Positions 16,314 through 23,998 of a DNA stretch of 30,066 bases are shown here, piece by piece. The notes under the pieces were generated by a model, which ran no database searches, was not told where the DNA came from, and worked only from the letters and a program-made list of their open reading frames with translations. The translations under genes and the position numbers were made by a program. This DNA is from Elusimicrobiota bacterium (lineage in GTDB: Bacteria; Elusimicrobiota; Elusimicrobia; UBA1565), in assembly GCA_003450735.1 (NCBI GenBank), contig DMEZ01000047.1:1-30066 (forward strand), given 5' to 3'. The stretch's first letter is position 1. The number at the start of each line of letters is the position of its first letter.

Positions 16314-16319
16314 ATTATA
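16314..16319 (-). promoter_or_regulatory. -10 element of engB-rsgA
   Basis: A perfect TATAAT on the minus strand, overlapping the TAA stop of the upstream M50B gene and ending 9 nt before the engB ATG. No good -35 seen. Confidence 0.55.
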
Positions 16320-17013
16320 CCCCTTGCGGAGAGGGGCTGCGCTTGAGAGCGACCTTCAGAGCCCACGCGAGGACGGCCAGGGAGGCGCCCATCCACAGCA
16401 CCGCCCAGACCCTGGGCGGCAGGGGGAAGACGTGCTGGGAGAAAAGGGTGGTGTCGTTGACGACCCCTCCCCCCACCTTCAGCACGTAGCGCAGGTCGAA
16501 GAAGGCGTAGAGGCAGCTCGTCGTCCCGATGAAGGAGAGCAGGAGATCGTTGACGTCGTCCGGCAGCCACCAGCCCGCCGAAGCCAGGGCCGCGCCCAAG
16601 GCCAGGCCCGACCAGAACCCGAACATGGAGCGGACGTAGAAGAGCGTCATGGCGAGCAAACCCAGCCCCAGGGCCAGGGAGACGTACTTGTCGTAGCGCG
16701 TCCGGCAGGCCAGGATGAGGATGAGGGCCCCGGCGGCCATGGAGCCGATGTAGCCGGCGGGCAGGATGAGGGCGTAGATCCCCCCGCTGACGAAGCAGAG
16801 GCCGCTGCCGTCCGCCTGCACCGTGATCTTGTCGATGCGCCCGCCCGTGAGCACGCCCATGAGGCCGTGGCTGATCTCGTGGATGAAGGTCACCAGGATG
16901 CGCAAAGGCCAGAGCCAGGGAGTGTGCCAGAAGTACCAGGAAACGCCCAGCATCGGCGCGAGCATCAGGAGGCGCCGCACGGAGACGTCCGGGGCCCTGT
17001 CCAGCGGGATCAA
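16315..17013 (-). CDS. M50B-type membrane metallopeptidase, copy 2
   Basis: 232 aa with about six membrane helices. FIHEISHGLMGVLTGGR carries the HExxH zinc site (HEISH) inside a membrane helix, followed by LPAGYIGSMAAGALI, as in the M50B family. The second half repeats the layout of the neighbouring copy (SFIGTTSCLYAFFDLR matches AFIGVTSCLEALFDIR). The start is probably TTG at 17013: it overlaps the TGA of the upstream copy as TTGA and has GAGG 5 nt before it. A GTG at 17046 is in frame but would add residues lacking any counterpart in the paralogue. Substrate unknown; intramembrane or membrane-proximal proteolysis expected. Confidence 0.85.
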   Translation of the reverse strand: MIPLDRAPDVSVRRLLMLAPMLGVSWYFWHTPWLWPLRILVTFIHEISHGLMGVLTGGRIDKITVQADGSGLCFVSGGIYALILPAGYIGSMAAGALILILACRTRYDKYVSLALGLGLLAMTLFYVRSMFGFWSGLALGAALASAGWWLPDDVNDLLLSFIGTTSCLYAFFDLRYVLKVGGGVVNDTTLFSQHVFPLPPRVWAVLWMGASLAVLAWALKVALKRSPSPQGV

Positions 17014-17672
17014 GCCTTCCTCAACGCGACTTTGAGGGTGGACCACAGCACCGCGACGGAGACCAGTCCCCAGAGGCCGGCCCAGACGACGGGCGGCAGG
17101 GGGACCATCTGCGAGAAGACCACCGCGTCGGTCTTGGCGGAGGCCCCCAGCTTGACGAGGGTGCGGATGTCGAAGAGGGCTTCCAGGCAGCTCGTCACGC
17201 CGATGAAGGCGAGGATGAGCTCGTTGAACCCCTCCTTGAGCTTCCAGCCGGCGAAGACGAAGCCGCCTCCCATGAGGGCGCAGAAGGCGAGCGCGAAGAG
17301 GGTCCGCACGTAGAGGGCCGCGACCAGGAGCAAGGCCAGCCCCAGGGCGAGGGTGACGAAGCGGTCCAGGCGGGTGCGGAAGGCGGTGAGGAGCAGCAGG
17401 CAGCCGGCGGCCATCGAGCCGATGTAGCCGGCGGGCGCGATCAGGAGGGGGCTGCCGCCGGCGATGGCGCAGACCCCGTTCCCGTGGGGGTCCAGGGCGA
17501 TCCCCGCGACGCGGCCGCCGGTCAGGATGGCGGCGAGGGCGTGGCCCACCTCATGGAAGAAGGTGACCAGCAGCTTCAAGGGGTAGACGAAGACCGTGTC
17601 CCATAGGAACCAGGCCGCGGCCAGGAGCAGGGTGAAGCCGATGAGGCGGTCGGTGGAGAAGCGCGAGGCCAC
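17010..17672 (-). CDS. M50B-type membrane metallopeptidase, copy 1
   Basis: 220 aa with about six membrane helices. The zinc motif is HEVGH in TFFHEVGHALAAILTGGR, followed by IAPAGYIGSMAAGCL. The later NELILAFIGVTSCLEALFD segment is shared with copy 2. The long N-terminal extension possible in this frame is the antisense of the repeat gene upstream and is rejected. The start is taken as GTG at 17672 because TAGAAT with an extended TGG lies 7 nt before it and just after the terminator of the repeat gene. Copy 2 is coupled through TTGA. The pair probably arose by tandem duplication. Confidence 0.87.
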   Translation of the reverse strand: MASRFSTDRLIGFTLLLAAAWFLWDTVFVYPLKLLVTFFHEVGHALAAILTGGRVAGIALDPHGNGVCAIAGGSPLLIAPAGYIGSMAAGCLLLLTAFRTRLDRFVTLALGLALLLVAALYVRTLFALAFCALMGGGFVFAGWKLKEGFNELILAFIGVTSCLEALFDIRTLVKLGASAKTDAVVFSQMVPLPPVVWAGLWGLVSVAVLWSTLKVALRKA

Positions 17673-17679
17673 GGGGAGG

Positions 17680-17685
17680 ATTCTA
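17680..17685 (-). promoter_or_regulatory. Extended -10 promoter of the M50B pair
   Basis: TAGAAT on the minus strand preceded by TGG, ending 7 nt before the GTG at 17672. It lies just downstream of the intrinsic terminator at 17698-17728. Confidence 0.65.
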
Positions 17686-17697
17686 CCATACCCGCGC

Positions 17698-17728
17698 AAA
17701 AGGGAAGCCCCCGTTCCCGGGGGCTTCC
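17698..17728 (-). terminator. Rho-independent terminator of the CxxPNxC repeat gene
   Basis: A perfect 11-bp stem (17703-17713 with 17718-17728) closed by a 4-nt loop. On the minus strand it is followed by C and then TTTT. It lies 22 nt past the stop of the repeat gene and before the next promoter. It is the only clear intrinsic terminator I see in the window. Confidence 0.85.
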
Positions 17729-17749
17729 AATCACTTCGTAAGGCCTGGA

Positions 17750-18043
17750 TTATCCGAGGTCGGCCCGGCAGGTGTTGGGCCAGACGCAGGGCTTGAACTG
17801 GGCGGTGACCGGAGCCGGCTTGGCGCAGGTGTTGGGCCAGACGCAGGGCTTGAACTGGGCGGTGACGGGGGCCGGCTTGGCGCAGGTGTTGGGCCAAACG
17901 CAGGGCTTGAACTGGGCGACTTGGGTCTCAGGCGCGGCCTTCGCGCACTTGTTGGGCATCTGGCAGGTGGTGAAAGGCTTGGCGGCCAGGGTGGTTTCCG
18001 TCGTAAGGGGGCTCAGGCTCAGGATCATCAGCAGTTCGATCAT
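17750..18043 (-). CDS. Small secreted CxxPNxC repeat protein
   Basis: 97 aa, no known family. A hydrophobic N-terminus (MIELLMILSLSPL) suggests export, with a Thr/Lys segment after it. The mature part has four C-x2-P-N-x-C motifs: CQMPNKC, then CVWPNTC three times. Repeats 2-4 are 19-residue units (AQFKPCVWPNTCAKPAPVT) almost identical at the DNA level. Eight Cys in evenly spaced pairs suggest either disulfides or metal binding. The ATG at 18043 lies 6 nt after TATACT, predicting a leaderless mRNA, and the gene ends in a strong terminator. It is therefore a single-gene unit, flanked by a ferritin-like gene and by membrane proteases. Confidence 0.8.
   Translation of the reverse strand: MIELLMILSLSPLTTETTLAAKPFTTCQMPNKCAKAAPETQVAQFKPCVWPNTCAKPAPVTAQFKPCVWPNTCAKPAPVTAQFKPCVWPNTCRADLG
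17768..17918. repeat. 57-bp tandem repeat inside the CxxPNxC gene
   Basis: Copies begin at about 17769, 17826 and 17883 with an exact 57-bp offset. The first two are full and nearly identical; the third is partial (about 36 bp). A degenerate fourth lies at about 17945-17975. The period is 19 codons, so copy changes keep the frame. Confidence 0.92.
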
Positions 18044-18049
18044 GGTTCA

Positions 18050-18055
18050 AGTATA
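18050..18055 (-). promoter_or_regulatory. -10 element of the CxxPNxC gene
   Basis: TATACT on the minus strand, ending 6 nt before the ATG at 18043. The expected -35 position has no match, which fits an activator-dependent promoter. Confidence 0.6.
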
Positions 18056-18086
18056 GCGAGCTTGCCCCCCCGCCCCTGAGGACGCC

Positions 18087-18141
18087 GGTCAACTTTCAAA
18101 CATGACCAAGGCCGTTGAGAACGGTCATTGACCGCGGTCAA
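18087..18141. promoter_or_regulatory. Array of GGTCA/TGACC half-sites, candidate operator
   Basis: Half-sites occur at 18087-18092 (GGTCAA), 18102-18107 (ATGACC), 18123-18128 (GGTCAT), 18128-18133 (TTGACC) and 18136-18141 (GGTCAA). The last two form a perfect 14-bp palindrome (TTGACCGCGGTCAA, 18128-18141). ATGACC/GGTCAT form 6-bp inverted arms around a 15-bp centre. The array lies upstream of the repeat-gene promoter and after the ferritin-like stop. There is no T-tract, so it is not an obvious terminator. Confidence 0.4.
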
Positions 18142-18156
18142 TACGCGGGGGGAGGC

Positions 18157-18633
18157 CTAGGCGGGGGTCGCGAAGCACTTCTTGCGGATGACGTCGAGGT
18201 GGCCGGCGGTCTGGTCCACGATGCCCTTGACGAGGGCCTGGTACTCCGCGTTCTCGGTCCGGGCGATCTCGGTGATCTTGTTCTCCAGGAGGGACTGCTC
18301 GATGTCGCGCACGATGAAGAGGGCCTGGCGCTTGGGCACCTCTTTTCGGCTGAACCGCTCCCGGTGGGTGTTGATCCCACGGATGAAGGTCTGCACCGCC
18401 ACCGGGTTGAACGTCCGGCCCACGATGAAGTCGTCGGGAGAGGCTTCGATGAGGGAGGCCATGCGCTTCATGGCCGCGGCGTGCTCGGCTTCCTGGGCGG
18501 CGATGCCTTCCCAGAAAGGCTGGTCTTCCGGCCACACCTGGGCGCAGACCTTATAGAGTTCCTGCAGCGCGACCTCGGCCTCTGCCATCACCGTCAGCAC
18601 TGCCAGGGCGTTCTGGAGGGGTTCTCCCTGCAT
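18157..18633 (-). CDS. Ferritin-like (rubrerythrin-type) four-helix protein
   Basis: 158 aa, cytosolic, four amphipathic helices. Helix 1 has AEAEVALQELYK with candidate ligand Glu18 or Glu20. Helix 2 has QEAEH, an E-x-x-H diiron motif (Glu48, His51). A later helix has IEQSLLENKI, and the last has GHLDVIRKK. The second E-x-x-H is not canonical, so a full diiron centre is not assured. It lacks a rubredoxin domain. Iron storage or peroxide/stress protection is the usual role. Start ATG at 18633 is 6 nt after TATCAT with an extended TGA, which overlaps the stop of the transporter gene. Confidence 0.83.
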   Translation of the reverse strand: MQGEPLQNALAVLTVMAEAEVALQELYKVCAQVWPEDQPFWEGIAAQEAEHAAAMKRMASLIEASPDDFIVGRTFNPVAVQTFIRGINTHRERFSRKEVPKRQALFIVRDIEQSLLENKITEIARTENAEYQALVKGIVDQTAGHLDVIRKKCFATPA

Positions 18634-18639
18634 GGCTGG

Positions 18640-18645
18640 ATGATA
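18640..18645 (-). promoter_or_regulatory. Extended -10 promoter of the ferritin-like gene
   Basis: TATCAT on the minus strand preceded by TGA, ending 6 nt before the ATG at 18633. It overlaps the end of the DMT transporter gene. Confidence 0.6.
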
Positions 18646-19533
18646 TCAAATCGGCAGAAGGTCTTTGTCCCGGCGCAGCAGGGGCAGGCGGCTGAGTTCC
18701 CCCAGCATGATGGCGGCCACGATGAGCGCCCCGCCCAGGGCTCCCATCGGCCGGAAGGCCTCCCCCCCCAGCGTCCAGGCGAAGAGGGCCGCGAAGAGGG
18801 GCTCGAGGGCGAAGATGAGGGACACGGTCAGGGGCTTGACCTCTTTCTGGGCGACCATCTGGACGTAGTAGGCCGAGAGGGTGGGCACCAGGGTCAGGAA
18901 CAGGATGGCCCAGGCGCTCCGCGGCGTCGTTACGGTCAAGGGGATGCCCAAGAGGAGCCCGCCGAGCAGGCAGGCGGCGCCGGTGATCCAGAACTGGTGG
19001 AAGGCCAGCAGGACGAAGTCCGCGTCCGCGCGCACGTAGCGGTCGGTCGCGAAGACGTGGGCCGTGTAGGTCGCGGCGGCGATGAGCGTCATCGCGTCGC
19101 CCTTGTTGATGCCCTGGATGCCGCCGGTCACCAGCCATAGGCCGCACAGGGCCAGCAGGACGGAAGCCCAGTGCCCCAGGTTCGGCGTTTCCTTCGCGTA
19201 GAAGTACATGGTGGGCGGCACGAACAGGATGAAGCCGCCGGTGATGAAGCCCGAGTTCGAGGCGCTCGTGTAGAGCAGGCCGGTCGTCTGGGAGACGTAG
19301 AGGGCGACCAGGAGGGCGCCCAGAGTCGCGCCTTCCTTGAGCAGGCGCCAGGGTTCAGGCTTTCGCAGGGCGAAGGGCAAAAGACAGAGGGCCGCCGCGA
19401 GGAAGCGCCAGCCGACCAGGGCTACGGGGTGCACGCCGGAGAGGGCGTCCTTGACCAGGATGAAGGTGGCGCCCCAGACCAGGGCCGCGTAGACCAGGCC
19501 TCCGTGGAGCAGGAAGGAGCGTCCGCGGGTCAA
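18646..19533 (-). CDS. DMT-superfamily (EamA) transporter
   Basis: 295 aa with ten predicted membrane helices in two EamA halves: ALVWGATFILVKDAL and the SASNSGFITG segment in the first, and LTLVPTLSAYYVQMVAQ with SLIFALEPLFAALFAW in the second. The family exports small metabolites such as amino acids or nucleosides; the substrate is not predictable. The start is TTG at 19533, directly after the TAG of the caspase gene, with GAGG 6 nt before it. It is therefore in one operon with the caspase-like protein, which is an unusual partner. Confidence 0.9.
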   Translation of the reverse strand: MTRGRSFLLHGGLVYAALVWGATFILVKDALSGVHPVALVGWRFLAAALCLLPFALRKPEPWRLLKEGATLGALLVALYVSQTTGLLYTSASNSGFITGGFILFVPPTMYFYAKETPNLGHWASVLLALCGLWLVTGGIQGINKGDAMTLIAAATYTAHVFATDRYVRADADFVLLAFHQFWITGAACLLGGLLLGIPLTVTTPRSAWAILFLTLVPTLSAYYVQMVAQKEVKPLTVSLIFALEPLFAALFAWTLGGEAFRPMGALGGALIVAAIMLGELSRLPLLRRDKDLLPI

Positions 19534-22500
19534 CTAGCGCCTCAGGAGGAAGCGGCCGGAGAGCGTTTCCGGCGGGGGCTGGAGCCCGGGGGTCTGGGAG
19601 GCGTTGCTGGAGAGCTTGGCGTCGTCCTCGACCTTGGGCTTGAGCGCCTGGTAGGCGGAGGCGAGGTCGGGACTCCCGTCCTGGACCGCCTTGAGCAGGT
19701 GGTAGGTCAGGAGGCCGTGGCGTTTCTGCGGGGAGGAGGTCGAGATCTGCGAGCCTTGCGAGGCGGAGAGGATGGCCATGTTGGCGGGGAGGGCGCCGGC
19801 GGCCTTGGTCACGACCAGGGGGCGGGCTCCCTTGGCCAGCACGCTGCGCCCGCCGGCCCCGGAGAAGCAGGAGTCGAGGACGACCAGGACCTCCGAGGCG
19901 GGCAGGTTCCCAAGCCGCTGTTTGAGGCGCTCGAGGGGGTAGGCCGTGTCGGAGAGGAACTCGGCCTCGCCGTCGAAGGGCACGAGGTAGGCTTCGCCGG
20001 TGGCGGGCTCGGGCGCGCCGTGCCCGGAGTAGTAGACCACCACCCGGCTCGAGGGCTTCACGCGGCTGCGCAGCCAGGTGCCGAGGGTGCGCTCCAGGGA
20101 GGTCTTGGTGGCCCGGTCGTCGATGAGCAGCTCGATGTTGCGCTCGGGGACGCCGAGGGCCTTGAGGTATTCCTTGAAGAGCTTGGCGTCGCGGCTGGAG
20201 AACTCGGAGCGGGGCAGGTCCCGGTAGCGCTCGATGCCCACGACCACGCCGAAGTCGTCCGGGCCGAAGGCGGGCGTCTTGATCGCGGGGACGTCGTCGA
20301 TGGAGGCCTCCGCCTTGGCGGAGCCCGTCTCCAGGGCCGCGACCCGGACCACCTTGATGTCGGACGACTCGACGCCGAGGACGACGCCGAGCTCGGGCGC
20401 CGCCGCGCACTCGGGCCGCTCTTCCGAGAGCGTAAGCGAGAGGGGCAGGGCGTTGGGGCCGGCGTAGCGGCGGGTGACCGCGACGGAGAAGACCGCGCGC
20501 TTGCTCTCGCCGGGGGCGAGGGCCCCGAGGTCGGCCTCGCTCTCCCCGTAGATCTTGACCTGCTCGTCCTTCGAGGAGAGGCGGGCCTTGACCTTGCGCG
20601 CGGCGCCGCGCCCGGCGTTGCGCACGACGAGGGTCACCTCCCCCTCCCGGCCCTTGGCGAGGGTGCGGTTGCCCTCCGCGTCCTTGATCTCGATGCCGGC
20701 GAGCTCGAGCTTGGGCAGGCGGAGGGGGCGGGTCTTGAACTTGAGGACGAGCGGCTGGGAGTCGAAGCCCTCGGACTCGGCGAGCAGGACTCTGAGAGCG
20801 GCCTCGTCTTCCGCGGCGATGGCCTCGGCGGCGAGGGCGGCCTCGACCGTCTTCTCCTCGCCCGGCTTGACCGTCCCGACGTAGGTGCGCTCCTTGAAGC
20901 TCAGGCCCTGGGCCTGGCTTTCCAGCTTGAGGTTCACGCCGTAGGCCTCGCCCTTCCCGGAGTTGCGCAGACGCACCTTCACCTTGCCGGTCTCGCCGGC
21001 CTCGAGCACGCCGTCGGCGGAGCCGTCCTCGAAGGAGACGGCGGCGAGCTCGAGCTTCGGGGGCGCCGCCTGCGCGGCGGGCTTCGCGGCTGGGACGTCC
21101 TCGTCCGGGCTCAGGGGCTCGCGGGTCTTGGGGTCGAGGAGCACGGCCGAGACCAGGCGGAAGTCTTCGTCCTGGCGGCGGAGGCGCACCTTCAGCAGGT
21201 AGGACGCGCCGCGGTCAAGGGCCTTGGCCTTCTCCCTCGGGGCGCGGGCCTTCAGGCTGGCGCCTAGGGCCTCGACCTGGAAGGCCTCCTGGTCGGCGTC
21301 GTAGGCGCCGAGCTTCGTCTGGAGGGTCAGGAGGTGGTCGGCGGCGCGGAGGGGGCCGATCCTTCTGTTGAAAGACGCCAGCTCCTCCTTCCGTTTAGCC
21401 TCGACGGCGTCGTCCGCCGCGGCCTGCTTGCCCAGCGCGGCCCGGATCTTCGCCTCGTATTCCTCTCGCAGCCGAGCCTGGGTGTCTTTGGCGGTTTTGA
21501 CCCGGGCCTCGTGCTCGGTGGTGGTCTCGAACTCCCCCTTCTCCGGCAGGGACATGGTTGCGAGCTTGCTTTCGAGCTCCTGATAGAGCGTTTCCGCCTC
21601 GCGGGCCCCCCCGGGCTTGGAAGCCGCTTTGAACTCCATGGGAGAGAAAGCGATGAGCAGGTCGAGATTCCGCCAGTAATGGACCTGCTCGTCCTGGGTG
21701 CCGACGGCCAGCATCGTCCCGTCCCGGCTTAAAGCCAGGGAGGTGATGGGATGCTGGAAGGGGATGTCGAGCAGGCGGACGCCCGACTCCGGTTCGATGA
21801 CGACGAGCCGTCGGCCATCGGGGTGGTACAGCGAGAAGGCGAGCCGGTTCCCTCCGTAAGAGAGATTGCCGGGGGTCTTGTCCGCGTATTCAAACCTCTT
21901 GACCTCTCTCAGGGTCACGGTCATCCAGAGCCGGACGGTCTTGTCGACCACGGCCGCCAAGTAGAGGCCATCCGGGCTCAGGACGGGGTCGGAGGCTTGC
22001 TCCCTGACGGCGGTCAGCGTCTTGGGCCCGCGCCGGCCGCTGGGGTCGATGGCGACGAGGCCGCCCTTCTCGGAGGCCGCGAAGATCCAGTGTTCCGACG
22101 GGAGCGACGGGTCGGCGCCGAAGGCGACCTGGACAGGCGACCAGCTGCCGCGCTTGCGGTCGCCCTTGAGGAGCTCCTTCTTCTTCCCGCTGGCGAGGTC
22201 GAGCAGGAAGACGTAGCCGTCGTAGTCGCCGATGGCGACGCTCTGTCCGTCCGTGCTCCAGGAGAGCGAACGGAGGGTGCCGGGGGATTTCTGCTCGAAC
22301 AGGAGCGCCGATTCTCCGGTCGTGTCCCAGAGCCGGAGGACGTCGTATTCCCCCACCAAGACCTTGGTCCCGTCGCGGCTGAAGGCGCCGGTGTTGTAGT
22401 TGCTCGTCGTGTAGGGGATCCGGCAGGGGCCGCAAGACAGGTCCCTCGGGAAGGTCCCGGCGGCGACGTCGATGAGTTTCTTCTGGTAGCTGGCGGCGAA

Positions 22501-22689
22501 GAGGAACATCCCGTCCGGGCTGAAATCCAGACAGCGGACTTCCCCGATATTCCCCGTCCTGCCGGTGTCGCGGTCGTAGGCGGGCATGATCACGGGCGAC
22601 AGGGCGGCCGTTTTCGAAACCAGCACGACGCCCTCCTCGGCCCCTAAAGCCGGGACGGCGCAGGCGAGCAGCAGCAGGAGCGTTCTCAT
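19534..22689 (-). CDS. Secreted WD40 / CARDB / caspase-like protease
   Basis: 1051 aa. Signal peptide 1-17 (MRTLLLLLACAVPALGA). Residues about 48-345 hold about seven WD40-type blades (CLDFSPDG, AFSRDGTKVLVGEYD, SLSWSTDGQ, LALSRDGTMLAVG). Residues 360-450 are coiled coil. Two CARDB-like Ig modules lie at about 545-655 and 660-760 (ELAAVSFEDG... VRLRNSGKGEA; ELAGIEIKD... VVRNAGRGAA). The C-terminal caspase fold (about 813-1010) has the catalytic dyad His890 in YYSGHG and Cys941 in LDSCFSG, spaced as in C14 peptidases. Export to the periplasm is unusual, since many bacterial caspases are cytosolic. Start ATG at 22689: signal peptide at once, -10 TATACT 13 nt upstream. The DMT transporter gene follows directly. 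Confidence 0.9.
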   Translation of the reverse strand: MRTLLLLLACAVPALGAEEGVVLVSKTAALSPVIMPAYDRDTGRTGNIGEVRCLDFSPDGMFLFAASYQKKLIDVAAGTFPRDLSCGPCRIPYTTSNYNTGAFSRDGTKVLVGEYDVLRLWDTTGESALLFEQKSPGTLRSLSWSTDGQSVAIGDYDGYVFLLDLASGKKKELLKGDRKRGSWSPVQVAFGADPSLPSEHWIFAASEKGGLVAIDPSGRRGPKTLTAVREQASDPVLSPDGLYLAAVVDKTVRLWMTVTLREVKRFEYADKTPGNLSYGGNRLAFSLYHPDGRRLVVIEPESGVRLLDIPFQHPITSLALSRDGTMLAVGTQDEQVHYWRNLDLLIAFSPMEFKAASKPGGAREAETLYQELESKLATMSLPEKGEFETTTEHEARVKTAKDTQARLREEYEAKIRAALGKQAAADDAVEAKRKEELASFNRRIGPLRAADHLLTLQTKLGAYDADQEAFQVEALGASLKARAPREKAKALDRGASYLLKVRLRRQDEDFRLVSAVLLDPKTREPLSPDEDVPAAKPAAQAAPPKLELAAVSFEDGSADGVLEAGETGKVKVRLRNSGKGEAYGVNLKLESQAQGLSFKERTYVGTVKPGEEKTVEAALAAEAIAAEDEAALRVLLAESEGFDSQPLVLKFKTRPLRLPKLELAGIEIKDAEGNRTLAKGREGEVTLVVRNAGRGAARKVKARLSSKDEQVKIYGESEADLGALAPGESKRAVFSVAVTRRYAGPNALPLSLTLSEERPECAAAPELGVVLGVESSDIKVVRVAALETGSAKAEASIDDVPAIKTPAFGPDDFGVVVGIERYRDLPRSEFSSRDAKLFKEYLKALGVPERNIELLIDDRATKTSLERTLGTWLRSRVKPSSRVVVYYSGHGAPEPATGEAYLVPFDGEAEFLSDTAYPLERLKQRLGNLPASEVLVVLDSCFSGAGGRSVLAKGARPLVVTKAAGALPANMAILSASQGSQISTSSPQKRHGLLTYHLLKAVQDGSPDLASAYQALKPKVEDDAKLSSNASQTPGLQPPPETLSGRFLLRR

Positions 22690-22702
22690 CGGGCCGGGGA
22701 GG

Positions 22703-22708
22703 AGTATA
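22703..22708 (-). promoter_or_regulatory. Extended -10 promoter of the caspase-DMT operon
   Basis: TATACT on the minus strand preceded by TGA, 13 nt before the ATG at 22689. Any leader would be about 6 nt and has no Shine-Dalgarno. Confidence 0.55.
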
Positions 22709-22718
22709 TCAAACCGCG

Positions 22719-22928
22719 TCAGCCCCGCGGCGGGTCGGGGGCCTCGAGCTCGAGCGGGTCGGGACATCGGGACGGGGCCGAGGGGCGGAGCTTCGAGTAG
22801 AGCGTCCAGGCGAGCGCGAGCGGCAGGGAGAGCGCGATGAGCGCGAAGCCGGCGAAGGCGGCGGGCGGGACCAGGAAGAGGATCCCCAGGATGACCGGGA
22901 GCCGCTTCCAGAGAGGCTTCTCGGCCAT
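22719..22928 (-). CDS. Small membrane protein downstream of the epimerase
   Basis: 69 aa, not recognised. MAEKPLWKRLP is followed by a hydrophobic stretch long enough for two short helices or one long one (about residues 12-43), then a basic and Pro-rich tail. It starts 5 nt after the epimerase stop with a weak AGGGG site. It is part of a two-gene operon by spacing. It may assist the epimerase at the membrane, but nothing in the sequence shows that. Confidence 0.6.
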   Translation of the reverse strand: MAEKPLWKRLPVILGILFLVPPAAFAGFALIALSLPLALAWTLYSKLRPSAPSRCPDPLELEAPDPPRG

Positions 22929-22933
22929 GGCCC

Positions 22934-23989
22934 CTAGGACAGCGTCAGCGTCCGCCCCTTGCGGCGGAAGTCGCCGCGGGGCTGGCTCTCGTCGAGCAGG
23001 GCGTCCGAGTCCAGGTCCACGAAGGAGAAGCCCCCCAGCCCGCAGGCCAGGTGCACGCTGGGGGAGAGGCCCCGGGCGCTCTCCTGCATGCAGCCGATCA
23101 TGAGCTTCTTGCCGGCCGCCCGGGCGAGGGCGGCCACGTCGAGCGAGCGGCGCAGACCCAGCTTGGCCACCTTGATGTTGAGCACCTCGGCCGCGCCGGC
23201 CTCGAGCACGGCCAGGGCGTCCTCGGGCGAGCGCACGCTCTCGTCGGCGGCGAGCGGGACGGGCGAGCGGCGCGAGAGCCAGGCCGCCTCCTTGAGCCTC
23301 TCGCGCGGCAGGGGCTGCTCGCAGAGCACGGCCTTGGCCCCGAGCTTGAGCGAGCGCTCGAGGAAGCGCAGGGCCCCCTCGGCCGTGAAGCCCTGGTTGC
23401 CGTCCAGGATGAGTCCGGGGCGTACGCCCCGCCGGCGCCCGGCCAGGACGACCGCCCGCACACGCTCGAGGTCGGCGTCCTTGTCCTTCGTCCCGACCTT
23501 GATCTTCAGACAGCGGAAGCCTTCGCGCAGAGCCTTCTCCGCGGCGGCGCCGGCTTGCGGCGCGGGCCAGGCCGAGAGGGTGAGGTCGGTCTCGAGGGAG
23601 TCCTGCGCCCCCCCGAACCAGTGGACCATGCGCACGCCCAAAGCGCGCGTGAGCGCGTCGAGGGCGGCGCACTCGAAGGCCGCGGCCGCGGCCGGGGTCC
23701 CGGGGCAGAGCCGCCAGACCTCCCGGGCGAGAGGCTCGAACTCGCGGACGTCCCGCCCGCGCAGGCGCGAGAGCAGGCCGCGCAGGGCCTGGGCCAGGGC
23801 CTGCGCCGAGAGGTGCTTCATGACGATGGAGCTCGAGGCCTCCCCGCAGCCCTGGGCCCCGCCGGCGAGCCTCAGGCGCACGGCCGCGTTCGTCGTCTCG
23901 GATTTGGAGCCGAGCGCGGTCACGAAAGGGTCCTTCAAGGGGACGGTGAAGGTGAAGACCTCGCCGCCGCGGATGGAGAATGGATTCAT
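22934..23989 (-). CDS. Dipeptide epimerase (L-Ala-D/L-Glu epimerase-like), enolase superfamily
   Basis: 351 aa, normal length. Muconate-lactonizing/mandelate-racemase branch of the enolase superfamily. Lys162 and Lys164 lie in LKIKVG; metal ligands are in LILDGNQG, CEQPL and AADES; the second catalytic Lys lies in NIKVAKLG. The C-terminal GCMQES and the DLD of FVDLDSDALL are hallmarks of dipeptide epimerases, where the DxD binds the substrate amino group. Probable role: recycling murein dipeptides or converting other L,D-dipeptides in the cytosol. Residues that fix specificity cannot be judged by eye. It is divergent from the POTRA-HEAT gene through a shared A+T-rich promoter patch. Confidence 0.92.
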   Translation of the reverse strand: MNPFSIRGGEVFTFTVPLKDPFVTALGSKSETTNAAVRLRLAGGAQGCGEASSSIVMKHLSAQALAQALRGLLSRLRGRDVREFEPLAREVWRLCPGTPAAAAAFECAALDALTRALGVRMVHWFGGAQDSLETDLTLSAWPAPQAGAAAEKALREGFRCLKIKVGTKDKDADLERVRAVVLAGRRRGVRPGLILDGNQGFTAEGALRFLERSLKLGAKAVLCEQPLPRERLKEAAWLSRRSPVPLAADESVRSPEDALAVLEAGAAEVLNIKVAKLGLRRSLDVAALARAAGKKLMIGCMQESARGLSPSVHLACGLGGFSFVDLDSDALLDESQPRGDFRRKGRTLTLS

Positions 23990-23998
23990 GACGGAAAT

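Noticed and set aside
17673..17897. N-terminal extension of M50B copy 1 to 17897
   Set aside because: The added residues are the antisense of the 57-bp repeats and cross a strong terminator; the promoter and signal at 17672 fit better.
17768..17918. CRISPR array from the regular 57-bp repeats
   Set aside because: The repeats are contiguous with no unique spacers, are in frame in a secreted protein, and no cas gene is near.
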